NCBI GenBank assembly: GCA_903772945.1
Contig: CAICTM010000168.1
Span: 1 to 64,000, forward strand
DNA: 64,000 nt
Source: Seminavis robusta
Taxonomy: Eukaryota > Bacillariophyta > Bacillariophyceae > Naviculales > Naviculaceae
Direction of reading: 5' to 3'
In this document: in pieces, positions 1-8,530 of the stretch
How the letters are laid out: each line of letters opens with the position of its first letter
Numbering within the stretch: the stretch's first letter is position 1
Position numbers and translations under genes: made by a program
Notes under the pieces: model-generated
Seen by the model: only the letters and a program-made list of their open reading frames with translations
Told to the model about the DNA's origin: nothing
The model's database searches: none

Positions 1-345
1 CCATCCAAATAGGCAGCGTCTTGCAGCGTGTCTCGCGACACGTTGGAAACTGGTGTTTGGAAGTATCACGGAGCGACCGTGTGAAGGTCGTTTCCGGTAA
101 GACAACAGGAGGTTGTCGTAAGGAGGGGCGCGTTCGAAGCAGCGGGGTATGTGAACAAGAATGCCCGACATGGATGTAGTCTCATCACCGGTGAGAACGA
201 AGGCGATGAGGAGAGGAGACCGCGTGACGGCAGAGCACAAGTTAGTTTGAGTGACGTTACTGTTCGTGTCAACGTTACCACCGACACGGGTCAGTAGAGC
301 GGCATAATCAAATTCAGGTGCGTCCCAGTGATTTCCGCGTCAACG
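1..345 (-). other. Open reading stretch running off the left edge, unknown
   Basis: On the minus strand one frame stays open from about position 334 to the window edge, roughly 110 codons, with no clear ATG at its head. A second frame begins with an ATG at about 370 and overlaps it. The translation is mildly hydrophobic and rich in Ser, Thr and Arg, and I recognise no domain. It may be the end of a gene or element lying mostly to the left, or chance openness in GC-rich DNA. No function is proposed. Confidence 0.25.
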
Positions 346-890
346 AGAGTAGAGAATAAAGCGTTGGCCATGGTCGAAGATTTTCGAAAGGATTTAGACC
401 CTGATGCCGACGCAAGAGGTTAATCTATCTAGTTCTTGCTTGCAGCTCGGCTGAAGGAAGAATTGTGAGAGAGAAGGAGACAACCTTCTTGCGATCGACT
501 GTTCAATGGCTGACAGAGAGAGTTGGACCGGTCTTGCATGTTGTGTTCATTCAAGGTTGTATCTGTGAGCGGTCTTCGAGGGGTGCTATTGCCTTAGAGC
601 CGATCTTGCGAATGGAGGCAGACATAGCGACATGTATGTGGGGTATCCATTTCAGGAACGCAGGTGATGACCTGAGAGATGTAGAGATTGTACTTGATGT
701 GTAGGAGCGAAGTGTGGGAATCGATTTTGTGTTTTGTGAGATGGTACAGTTTGGCAACTGTGAGTCGAGTCACTCGTCGAAGAACCCATGAGGGTTCAGG
801 TTTGCGAGGAAGGATAGGGATCAGGATCGTTGTCCTCTTTTGCGTGCGGCTGCTCGACAAGAAGCCAATGGAATACTGTACTTCGAACTT
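346..890. other. Intergenic, no gene recognised
   Basis: Short overlapping open frames occur on both strands, none with an ATG start plus recognisable protein content. The stretch leads directly into the left arm of the foldback element. Confidence 0.5.
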
Positions 891-2111
891 GGGTAGGGTG
901 ATTTGTCCCTCACAAATTTTCACTTAGGCTAAGTGCCCGAAAATCAACTTAGGCTAAGTAAAACACTTAGCCTAAGCAATATACTTAGGCTAAGCGAAAC
1001 ACTTAGGCTAAGCAATACACTTAGGCTAAGCCATACTAAAAAACTCACTTAGGCTAAGCGAAACACTTAGGCTAAGCCATACTAATCAATTCACTTAGGC
1101 TAAGCGAAACACTTAGGCTAAGTGATGCTCTCCGAGGCAGCTCCTCAACAGCAGAAGTCTCAAGTATCCTCAACAGCACAAGACAACAAGTCAAGTCCCT
1201 GCAGCAAGCACACACACAGACACAAGGAGGCACTATCACCCATCATGCCCCCACTTTCAGCTTCATGTGAACTGCTCAAAGAGCTTCACAAAAAAGAGTT
1301 AATTGGGTTACAACAGAGATTCGAATTCAGGTTGCAACTTCCCTGGAGGATGACACCACTCATACTATTAATCTGGCTTCCATAACCGTCGGAAAGAAGT
1401 CATTTTGGAAATCAATATTGTCGTGATGTTCCTGGTTGAACAAGCGTCCGTAATGCGTGGAAGGGTCGACCGTCATAGGCTTGGTGCTCTTGGTAGGGAT
1501 CAGAATCAAAATGCATAGACCTGTAGATGCTGTGATATTTTCTTGTTTCCGCTTTCTGTCATGCTGTTTTGTGTGCTCACGTTGCTTCTCTTTCTTCTTT
1601 TCTTCGGAGTCAACAACTGCTCCTATGACATGGTCAATCTCAGACCCAAGCTCAGACTCAATCAAACCATCCTCACCAACACTATTGTTGGTGTTGGTAG
1701 CGTTGGCATTGTTGGATGCACCATTGGCCTGTCCTTGTAAGAGTGGAAGCTCATGGTCGTGATTTGTTTCCATTCTTAACAGTTTTTATATTGACATATC
1801 TCAGAGGCAGAGTTTTCCCAGTGCCCCTGAAAAAATGAAATCTGACAGATTATGAGCTGAGAAGCTGCCACGAAAAGCATCACTTAGGCTAAGTGATTCA
1901 CTTAGGCTAAGTGATTCACTTAGCCTAAGTAATTCACTTAGGCTAAGTGAATCAAATGTGACTGACTACCTGGTAAATCAAATAAGACTGAATTTCACTT
2001 AGGCTAAGTGGCTCACTTAGCCTAAGTAAATCAAATTGAATCACTTAGCCTAAGTGAAAATTCAATCACTTAGCCTAAGTGAAAATTTGTGAGGGACAAA
2101 TCACGCTACCC
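891..2111. mobile_element. Foldback-type DNA element with arms built of a short palindrome
   Basis: The first 44 bases (891-934) and the last 44 (2068-2111) are inverted copies with a single mismatch. A weaker match seems to extend outward by about 20 bases on each side. Inside each end lies an array of the near-palindrome CTTAGGCTAAG or CTTAGCCTAAG: ten copies at about 922-1125 and eight at about 1880-2080, separated by short A-rich spacers such as CGAAACA and CAATACA. The core (1130-1875) is unrelated to the arms and carries an open frame on the minus strand. Long inverted arms with internal subrepeats and a non-conserved core are the layout of foldback transposons; no transposase is present, so it would be non-autonomous. 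Family assignment is inference; target duplication could not be fixed. Confidence 0.7.
1360..1773 (-). CDS. 137-residue ORF inside the foldback element, possible captured SET-domain fragment
   Basis: The frame starts with ATG at 1773. The first 60 residues are rich in Asn, Glu and Asp, followed by a Lys/Arg stretch (KKKEKQREHTKQHDRKRKQ). The tail contains VDPSTHYGRLFNQEHHDN, which recalls the GRL-x-NH segment of SET-domain lysine methyltransferases of the SETD8 kind (VDAT..GRLGRLINHS). The NHS motif itself is not kept (here FNQE), the upstream cofactor-binding part is missing, and the protein stops soon after, so no activity is expected. It lies wholly in the unique core of the foldback element, which fits capture of a host gene piece. 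It could equally be an unrelated short ORF. Confidence 0.3.
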   Translation of the reverse strand: METNHDHELPLLQGQANGASNNANATNTNNSVGEDGLIESELGSEIDHVIGAVVDSEEKKKEKQREHTKQHDRKRKQENITASTGLCILILIPTKSTKPMTVDPSTHYGRLFNQEHHDNIDFQNDFFPTVMEARLIV

Positions 2112-3028
2112 TCGTACGGTACTCCAATTGGTACCGGTACAGTAGGGGATGAGCAAACTTGCTTATGGGGCTACATTACATACATTGCATTGCTTTCTAC
2201 ACTATTCGTATCGTTTAAGTTACCGGTATATTGAAATATGGAACAATTGACTTAATACCAACCTAAACCGTCAGTTAAAAATTAATAATTCGCATTTTGG
2301 CTGGCAAATGAGTTCAATTGGATTGGATTGGTTTGAATTGGATTGGATTGGATTCAATTGGATCCATGAATGTACTGTTATTTGTATAGTAAATACAAAT
2401 TCAATGCAATCCAATCCAATTCAACGCAATCCAATGCAATCCAATCGAACAAACCTGCCAAAGTAAAATATTGGCTACTTTTTGCACAAAACTGTACTGC
2501 TTCGTGTACCGTACGATAGTAGTATGTGGAATTCACACCCAAACTAAATGTATCATTTCTACGGTATCGAATCGAGTACACTACAGCACTATAGCAACAT
2601 TTGCCCGTCCCCGTAGCCACCAATGTCTCCAAGAGCTCAATAGCTCTCCAATTGGGTCACAGCATAAGCCCTCCCAAAGGAAAGAGAGAAGCCAAATTGT
2701 AATGCCCTCCCAAAGGAAAACCTTTCACAAGAACCTCAAAGGACCATCTGATGCAGTTCGAGCCAAAATCAAAGATCCAATCAACAGTTGTGAACCTTTA
2801 ACTGTCGTTAGCCTGTCATGCGGAAATAATCTAAATAATCGATGAGGCTTACTCTCAGACGGTTCACCGACTCTCGATGACTCCCACTAGGTCTCACTAG
2901 GTCATCACCAGCTTCCTTGTAAACGCGAAAAACTGCATGCCAATGATACCTCAATCAAAGGTCGATCCTCCCCCTCGAGCTCGAGGCATCCAAAGTTTTT
3001 CCGAGCCCAAAGCCACCCAAAGGACGCC
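2112..3028. other. Intergenic with a GGATT/AATCC hairpin
   Basis: No gene is recognised. The stretch holds the GGATT inverted repeat described separately, a palindromic GGTACC/ACCGG cluster near 2130-2150, and the lead-in to the tyrosine recombinase gene. Bases 2678-2698 match 13114-13134 exactly over 21 bases. Confidence 0.5.
2312..2450. repeat. Inverted repeat of GGATT units (hairpin)
   Basis: The left arm (about 2312-2365) is made of TTGGATTGGATT-like pentamers; the right arm (about 2399-2450) is the complement, AATCCAATCC-like. The two are separated by about 35 bases, so the stretch can fold into an imperfect hairpin. It is a simple-sequence structure without coding content. Confidence 0.6.
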
Positions 3029-4972
3029 ATGCAAAAAGGCACGAGATCCCTCGATTCTGTCCAGGTTGACCTCTACGCATCAGCCTCCAAGTCCTGCCAA
3101 GCCAAACACAACAGCACCGCCTCTAAGATTCAAGCCTATCTGGATGAACTGCAAACCGAACTTGGCCTACCCAAGTTAAACTACAACGACATAGGTGAAA
3201 CTGGAGGTTCTTTCTCAGACAAGGACGAAGATGTAACAAAATGGTGGTATACTTTCTGGGAAGGTCAACCAGCCTTTTGGTTCAGCCTCAAGAAAGCAAA
3301 TGGAACCGAATATGCAGTGGGAACCCTGGAACGCTACATGCCCGCCATCAAAAACCAACTGAAGAAAAAATTCATGCTGTCCCGCTACCTTAAAGTTATC
3401 GAAGAAACCTATGCTTCTGCTTTCAAGTCCTTGAAAACCATGATCAAGGATCAGAAGAAAGCTTCACCCCCACCCAAGAATAAAGTATACTCCAGCGGGG
3501 ACATTGCATTCATCCTGCAACGTTGCCTCTGGTTCAACTTGGAAAAGTACATTGACTTCTACATCTTCCAGACCGCCACCCTCCGTCTTTGCAGCAGAGC
3601 CACCGAGACCTCTCGCCTCACCGTGCAGGATCTTTCTATTAGAGAGCTTTATGAAGGATCTCTCAACAACATCCTTCAGTGTTATCTTGTACGTGATAAG
3701 ATGGGAGTTGACAACAACCATCCTTTGATTCCCAACAAATATGATGTTTTTGGTGACCTTGTAGTCGCCATCGGCCTGGCCATGTTCATCCGCAATGACA
3801 AAAACCTCATGCCATCAATAGCCAACACCAGTGATGTATCATCCCATTACGACGCTATTCTCAAGATCATCTGGAAGCGCTACCCTCCTGCAGAAAACAC
3901 CACGGTCCGAAAAGGCACGTCACACTTCGGCAAGCACACCGCCCAGTTCCTCCTTGATGGTAACAAGCTCCATATTGCAGCAGAACTTTTCGGCGGATGG
4001 AATGAAGGGAAAATTTCAGGACCAGGAGCCCGTGCTGTGTACTTCTCAAACCCTTTTCCCTACCTTCTTGATGGGGCAAAAGCTCTTGCAGCCTGGTCCA
4101 AGGTTGGCAGTGACTACCAACGCGTGACCATCCCGTCATATGACACCATCTCGAAAGACATAGGCCACAAAATCTGCTCAGTTTTCTTCGGCCACATACC
4201 TGAAAAGCTGCTCTGCATTCAAGTGAAGCAAATGGTTCTCATGTGTCTCCTTTCCAAGTGGGATCAGCTATTAGACGAGATCCGTGCAGAACCCAATGGT
4301 TTATTCAAAGATCCAAAGAACCATATTCTTGTCGCAACTCTCACTCAACGACTCTCTCAAGAAGACATCGAACCAGCTGAATTCAACGCGTTCAAGTCGG
4401 CATGCCAAGAGTTGTTCACCAAGACCAACTTCATTGACACCGTCGTCCCAGTACCTTCTCCTGTCACCTCCTCCATTACCACCGCTGACTACACCCAGTC
4501 CCCATTTCAGTCTGAATTAAACATCCGACCTATCAAGGCACTCCTTGATCTTGTTACAAGGAACACTGACCCCAGAGTCGTCTTCATCAATTTTTTCGCC
4601 TGTAACTTCATGGAATCTTACAAATCCACCCCCAAAGTTGACAACCGCATGAGATGCAAATATCGAAAGGTTAAGGCAGCCATCAGGGTCATGGTACGCT
4701 TCCTTGATAACTACCCCACCACCACTCCATCCATGGAAGACGCTAATGTCATGATGCAACGCATCAAGAGTGCACTGTTGAGTGAAGCTTCAAGCGTGAA
4801 GACACAAGGTAAACACCCATTCCATGCTTTGACCACACCTCATCTCACTATAATCCGCATGAACGAAGACCTCCTGACAAACAAGTCCAAGTCCTGGTAT
4901 CGTCCCCTCCCACCCAATACTCCCCACTCCTTCATCGAACATGTCTATGCCCACAAGATCTACCAGACCTAA
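3029..4972 (+). CDS. Tyrosine recombinase of Crypton type, intact
   Basis: A 647-residue protein starting at ATG 3029, uninterrupted. Residues 155-345 align with the catalytic domain of tyrosine recombinases. Box I Arg is R190 in SRATETSRL, with the Arg-to-Glu spacing of XerD (R-x-x-E). Box II is H299-F-G-K302-H303 in TSHFGKHTAQFLL, matching the HxxRH block with Lys in place of Arg. W324 (FGGW) sits where His or Trp is used, and Y338 (ARAVYF) is the likely nucleophile. This gives R-H-K-W-Y. Residues 1-150 look like an N-terminal core-binding region; 345-647 are not recognised. No reverse transcriptase is next to it, so a Crypton (DNA transposon using a tyrosine recombinase) fits better than DIRS. 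It could be a live element or a host-adopted gene. Terminal sequences could not be identified. Confidence 0.72.
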   Translation: MQKGTRSLDSVQVDLYASASKSCQAKHNSTASKIQAYLDELQTELGLPKLNYNDIGETGGSFSDKDEDVTKWWYTFWEGQPAFWFSLKKANGTEYAVGTLERYMPAIKNQLKKKFMLSRYLKVIEETYASAFKSLKTMIKDQKKASPPPKNKVYSSGDIAFILQRCLWFNLEKYIDFYIFQTATLRLCSRATETSRLTVQDLSIRELYEGSLNNILQCYLVRDKMGVDNNHPLIPNKYDVFGDLVVAIGLAMFIRNDKNLMPSIANTSDVSSHYDAILKIIWKRYPPAENTTVRKGTSHFGKHTAQFLLDGNKLHIAAELFGGWNEGKISGPGARAVYFSNPFPYLLDGAKALAAWSKVGSDYQRVTIPSYDTISKDIGHKICSVFFGHIPEKLLCIQVKQMVLMCLLSKWDQLLDEIRAEPNGLFKDPKNHILVATLTQRLSQEDIEPAEFNAFKSACQELFTKTNFIDTVVPVPSPVTSSITTADYTQSPFQSELNIRPIKALLDLVTRNTDPRVVFINFFACNFMESYKSTPKVDNRMRCKYRKVKAAIRVMVRFLDNYPTTTPSMEDANVMMQRIKSALLSEASSVKTQGKHPFHALTTPHLTIIRMNEDLLTNKSKSWYRPLPPNTPHSFIEHVYAHKIYQT

Positions 4973-6073
4973 AAATTAATTCACTAACAGATCATTAAAG
5001 CTACGTCGCTGCGGTGGTCGGTACAATTTAGGCATGGAGCTGTCGACGGCTGGTAAACGAAACAACCTCATCATTCACTAGCCGACTGCAGGTCAAGCAG
5101 CCTTCCAGGCTTCCCAGTGCTCAAGGAGCCGGAGTGTGCCGCGTTAACCAGGACAGGAGGCGCCCCTTGGACCGGCCGCGACTGAACGCCCCCGATCCCG
5201 TTCCCGTTAACAAGTCCGCTGTCAGCCTCTGCAGTTCCTCGGCCGTGCTAGCCAGTTCCACCTGCTGCGTGCAGCCAGTTGTTCGCTCAACCAACCTAAC
5301 TATCGACACGGTAGCGTCAAGTGCAACTCTGCAACTCTGATTCACAAGAAGTCTTGATGCTCAGGGGGCCTCAGCCTAGCCGCGCCTTTTCACTGGGACA
5401 AAAGGTTCTCAGCCGAGCCGTGCCGTTTTTTCAATGGGAAAAATGCACGCCCGCGCTGGGACTTCGTTTCATCACTAACTAGGACTTGAATCCCACCTGG
5501 CGCCCAGCGAAGCGCCTCAACAGAGTTTTAGCTAGCCTAGCTAGCTAGCGACTCTCACGTGCAAACTCTGGTGCAAGCACACCCTGCCTCTGGAAAAAAA
5601 CGCCCAAGAGCACAGCAAGACCTCGACTTTCAAGGTTCCTTAAGTAATCGTATACACACGAAATTCCTTCTAAGTAACCTTCCAACTCAGCGTCCACGCC
5701 GGGCGTACCCCGTAGCTAGCTAGCTAGCTAGCTAGGTAGCAAGTGAACACATGCCGACTTACTGGCGTATTGCACGTATGGCGGCATACTGTTTGCTCCG
5801 CTCCACAGTGTACCACAATCTAGCCTATCCAAGATTCGATAACCTTGGACAGACACACAAATGCACGCGTACGCGCACCTCGATGAGCCGTACCAAAGAA
5901 AACGATGTGGAGTGCCTCGCGCGAGGCATCGCTGTTCTCTTCTTCGCTCTTCTGCCTCCTGCCAAACAGCCGTCGCTCGCTGACCCAGTCACTTCCCACA
6001 GTTACGTTCACCGAAAGACGATCCGAGCAGCAGCTTGTTCAAGACTTGCGCTTCCAGCCAACTCTTGGCCACC
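4973..6073. other. Intergenic with CTAG clusters
   Basis: No gene seen. CTAG-rich runs lie at about 5526-5548 and 5712-5738 (GCTAGCTAGCTAG). The 3' half is the presumed promoter of the NTPase-nuclease gene. Whether the recombinase element ends here is not visible. Confidence 0.5.
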
Positions 6074-7699
6074 ATGTCCCTGCTGAAATCCCCCGTCGCC
6101 GCCTCATCGGGGAAAGACAAAGCGCCGTCGCCTACCCGGAAACCGGATGGGATACACCTTGACAAAATACACTTGTCGCGAGGGGCCACCCTGCAGCGAA
6201 TTTACAATCATGCCAAGAAAAGCAGCTTTGTCGTTCTGGGATCTCCACCGTCCACAGGGAAAACCTCACTGTTGGAGCTCCTTCATGAGTCTCTTGACTC
6301 GAAGAAAGCTAACGTGATCCGATATCCCATTCGATCCGATGATCCGGTGGAGCTTATCAAGGATCTTGCCGATAAAGGAATCACCAAGGATAGAAATGCT
6401 TTGAAGAAATTGGAGAATACATGGTTGCTAATTGACGATGCTCAGAACGCCTATGAGAAGAAATTCAACAAATTTTGGGAGATTGTCGTGAAGGACGGTA
6501 GCGCCGCTTCTTCAAAAGGCCTATTTGTGGTGATTGCCGCGACCTACGACCTCACTACGACCGTGTCGCCCGTGCATTTTGGGACATTGAAGCATGTTAA
6601 TCCAAACATCAACGAAAAGGAAGCAAGCCATTGGATATCCGTCCATCTAGAGCATTGGCAGGCAAAGCATGGGTATGAATATGGAAAGTGGGAGCGGTTT
6701 AAAGACCAGGTTCTTACACTTAGCAGGATCTGGCCGCTGGAAGAGGAAAGCAACGAGGAGCCGGAGGAAAGCAGTGAGGGGAAGAAAAGCAAAGATGATG
6801 AGGAAAGCGACGACGAGGGGGAAAACGAGCAAAAGTATCATATTGGAGTGATCATGGCCGCTATCCGAGCCGTAGAAGACAGGCGCGCGCAAAAAAAAAA
6901 TTTTTCGGAAGACGAGGCACTTGATCATCTGAGAACACATTACTTCACAACATTACTCGACAGGTGTTATGGATTTGACATGGATGAGCTGACAAAGCAT
7001 ATGAAGAAGTACTTGCAAATGGCCCTGGTTCAGAAACCAGGTTCGGAAAACTATTCTGCTTCACCCATCTTCCCTTTAATCCGAGCTGGAATCTTGAACA
7101 GTGATGGAAAGTTCGCGTGTTTCGCAGCAAAGTGGTACTACAACCGGAAGTGCTTCCCCGACCGCCCCCTGGATCCTCCCAAGTCACTCCGAGAATTAAT
7201 CATTGAGTCCATCAAGACAATGTCGGCAACGAGGCTGAATCAGGCTGTCCAGAATGGGACGTTTCCAAAGGAAGCAGCCTTTCAACAGCTTATGAACGAG
7301 GCAATGTCTATGAAACTACCAGCCAGACATTCAATTACGCCAGAATTTGGTACCATTGCTGTCGACTCTCAGGATCCCAACGCCGAGCCTGTGACTGGTG
7401 AGTTGGATTTTTATGTCAATGGTGAGATGAAGTGGTGTATTGAAATGGTTCGACAAGGTGATCGCATAGGAGAACACATGCATCGCTTCAAGAAAGTCCA
7501 GGATTCAAAGGGTAACAAAGGCAAATACCGGAAAGTAGAAATGAAGGAGTACTACGTTGTTGACTGCCGCTCCGCCAAGAAGGGAAGAGGAGCCAGCCTG
7601 GAACGCCATAAATGCGTTTTGTATTTTGCGGACGATTTCACAACATGCACGTGTGCAATGCAGGGGCATCCAGAAGAAACGATAAATCTACAAATGTAG
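6074..7699 (+). CDS. Crinkler-type P-loop NTPase fused to a restriction-like nuclease
   Basis: The ATG at 6074 is chosen because it sits in GCCACCATG, a strong eukaryotic start context; upstream codons in frame lack an ATG. The product is 541 residues. It has a Walker A loop (GSPPSTGKTSL, about residues 56-66), a Walker B strand (WLLIDDAQNAY, about 117-127), a sensor-like VVIAAT strand, a very acidic linker (about 224-255) and a C-terminal nuclease domain with GELDFYV followed by WCIEMVRQGDRIGEHMHRF and YYVVDCR. This Asp, Glu and Arg-Gly pattern is that of the restriction-like domain in the Crinkler/RHS group of eukaryotic effector and mobile-element proteins. The usual secretion header is absent. 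The frame is complete. Its position between two transposons fits the known link of this family to mobile DNA. A role in conflict or in transposition is inference. Confidence 0.72.
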   Translation: MSLLKSPVAASSGKDKAPSPTRKPDGIHLDKIHLSRGATLQRIYNHAKKSSFVVLGSPPSTGKTSLLELLHESLDSKKANVIRYPIRSDDPVELIKDLADKGITKDRNALKKLENTWLLIDDAQNAYEKKFNKFWEIVVKDGSAASSKGLFVVIAATYDLTTTVSPVHFGTLKHVNPNINEKEASHWISVHLEHWQAKHGYEYGKWERFKDQVLTLSRIWPLEEESNEEPEESSEGKKSKDDEESDDEGENEQKYHIGVIMAAIRAVEDRRAQKKNFSEDEALDHLRTHYFTTLLDRCYGFDMDELTKHMKKYLQMALVQKPGSENYSASPIFPLIRAGILNSDGKFACFAAKWYYNRKCFPDRPLDPPKSLRELIIESIKTMSATRLNQAVQNGTFPKEAAFQQLMNEAMSMKLPARHSITPEFGTIAVDSQDPNAEPVTGELDFYVNGEMKWCIEMVRQGDRIGEHMHRFKKVQDSKGNKGKYRKVEMKEYYVVDCRSAKKGRGASLERHKCVLYFADDFTTCTCAMQGHPEETINLQM

Positions 7700-8530
7700 T
7701 CTGTCTGCGGTAAGTCAGTCTTAGCCTCAGCCTTAAAACCCAATTGAATCCTCAACTGAATTCCACCATGTGCTTTCCGCTCAGGCAGGCGGAATGTGCA
7801 TCACGCGACCCTCTGTTTGGGAGACCCCTTTAGAAGTAATGACTAAGTAATTCACACCATTCGTGGAATGAAGTCAAAGTGACAATGAACCTCCAGATCT
7901 TTTCCGCAGATCACAAATCCCCATGAGTGGTCGCCAGAGGATCTAGCCGCCAAGTCCCCATCCTTCCTTGAACGTCAAAATGAAGATCCTCTATCTTTAC
8001 ACTGATAAACTCTTAGTGTCGGAATGGTTGGATTGACTCGGAATCGGCTCCGATGATCAATCGACTCTTCAAGGCTCTCAAACCTCTGCAAGCTCCAGTC
8101 CAGTTGATTTTAGCTCCACTCCTCCTCGTCTCAACTCGTGAACCATAGGGCTCCAGTCTTCATGCAAAGCTGTCTGTAGAGCTGTTCTCTAGCTTCGTAA
8201 CGCATGAGCTAGTAGAGCAATAGTATACCTTTGGACATAGCCATGATGATCCCAGCCCGTACTGGTAGCTGTTTTCTAACCAACAATCAATCAGCTCAAC
8301 AGATTTAAAGCTATCCACAAGCTTGTCGCGCACGTGCGGGACCGTGGTGAGATCACTCTCTATTATTACCTCACCTCGGTCCCAGGTCCCAATTACTTTA
8401 TTTTATATAGTAAAGTTTTAGTTTGGGACCTCCATTAATTTAAGATTCCCCTGTCCAATTACCCAAGTACTGCTATTTCTTATAGTAAAGTTTCAGTTTG
8501 GGACCTCCATTAATTTGAGATTCCCCTAGT
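7700..8530. other. Intergenic before the piggyBac element
   Basis: No gene seen. The right part holds the 75-base tandem duplication listed separately, which abuts the left end of the piggyBac element. Confidence 0.5.
8406..8527 (+). repeat. Two direct copies, 75-base period
   Basis: Bases 8406-8452 and 8481-8527 are near-identical (one or two differences), each starting TATAGTAAAGTTT and ending GATTCCCCT. The second copy ends at the left terminal repeat of the piggyBac element. The repeat may be an old subterminal duplication of that element or part of the target site. Confidence 0.7.

Noticed and set aside
922-1125. Array of short palindromic repeats that looks at first like CRISPR
   Set aside because: The repeat is only 11 bases, the spacers are short and mostly repeated themselves, and the setting is eukaryotic; it is an arm of a foldback element.
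3029-4972. Reading the recombinase as part of a DIRS-type or LTR-type retroelement
   Set aside because: No reverse transcriptase, RNase H or long terminal repeats are visible nearby; no LTR or other virus-like element was found anywhere in the window.
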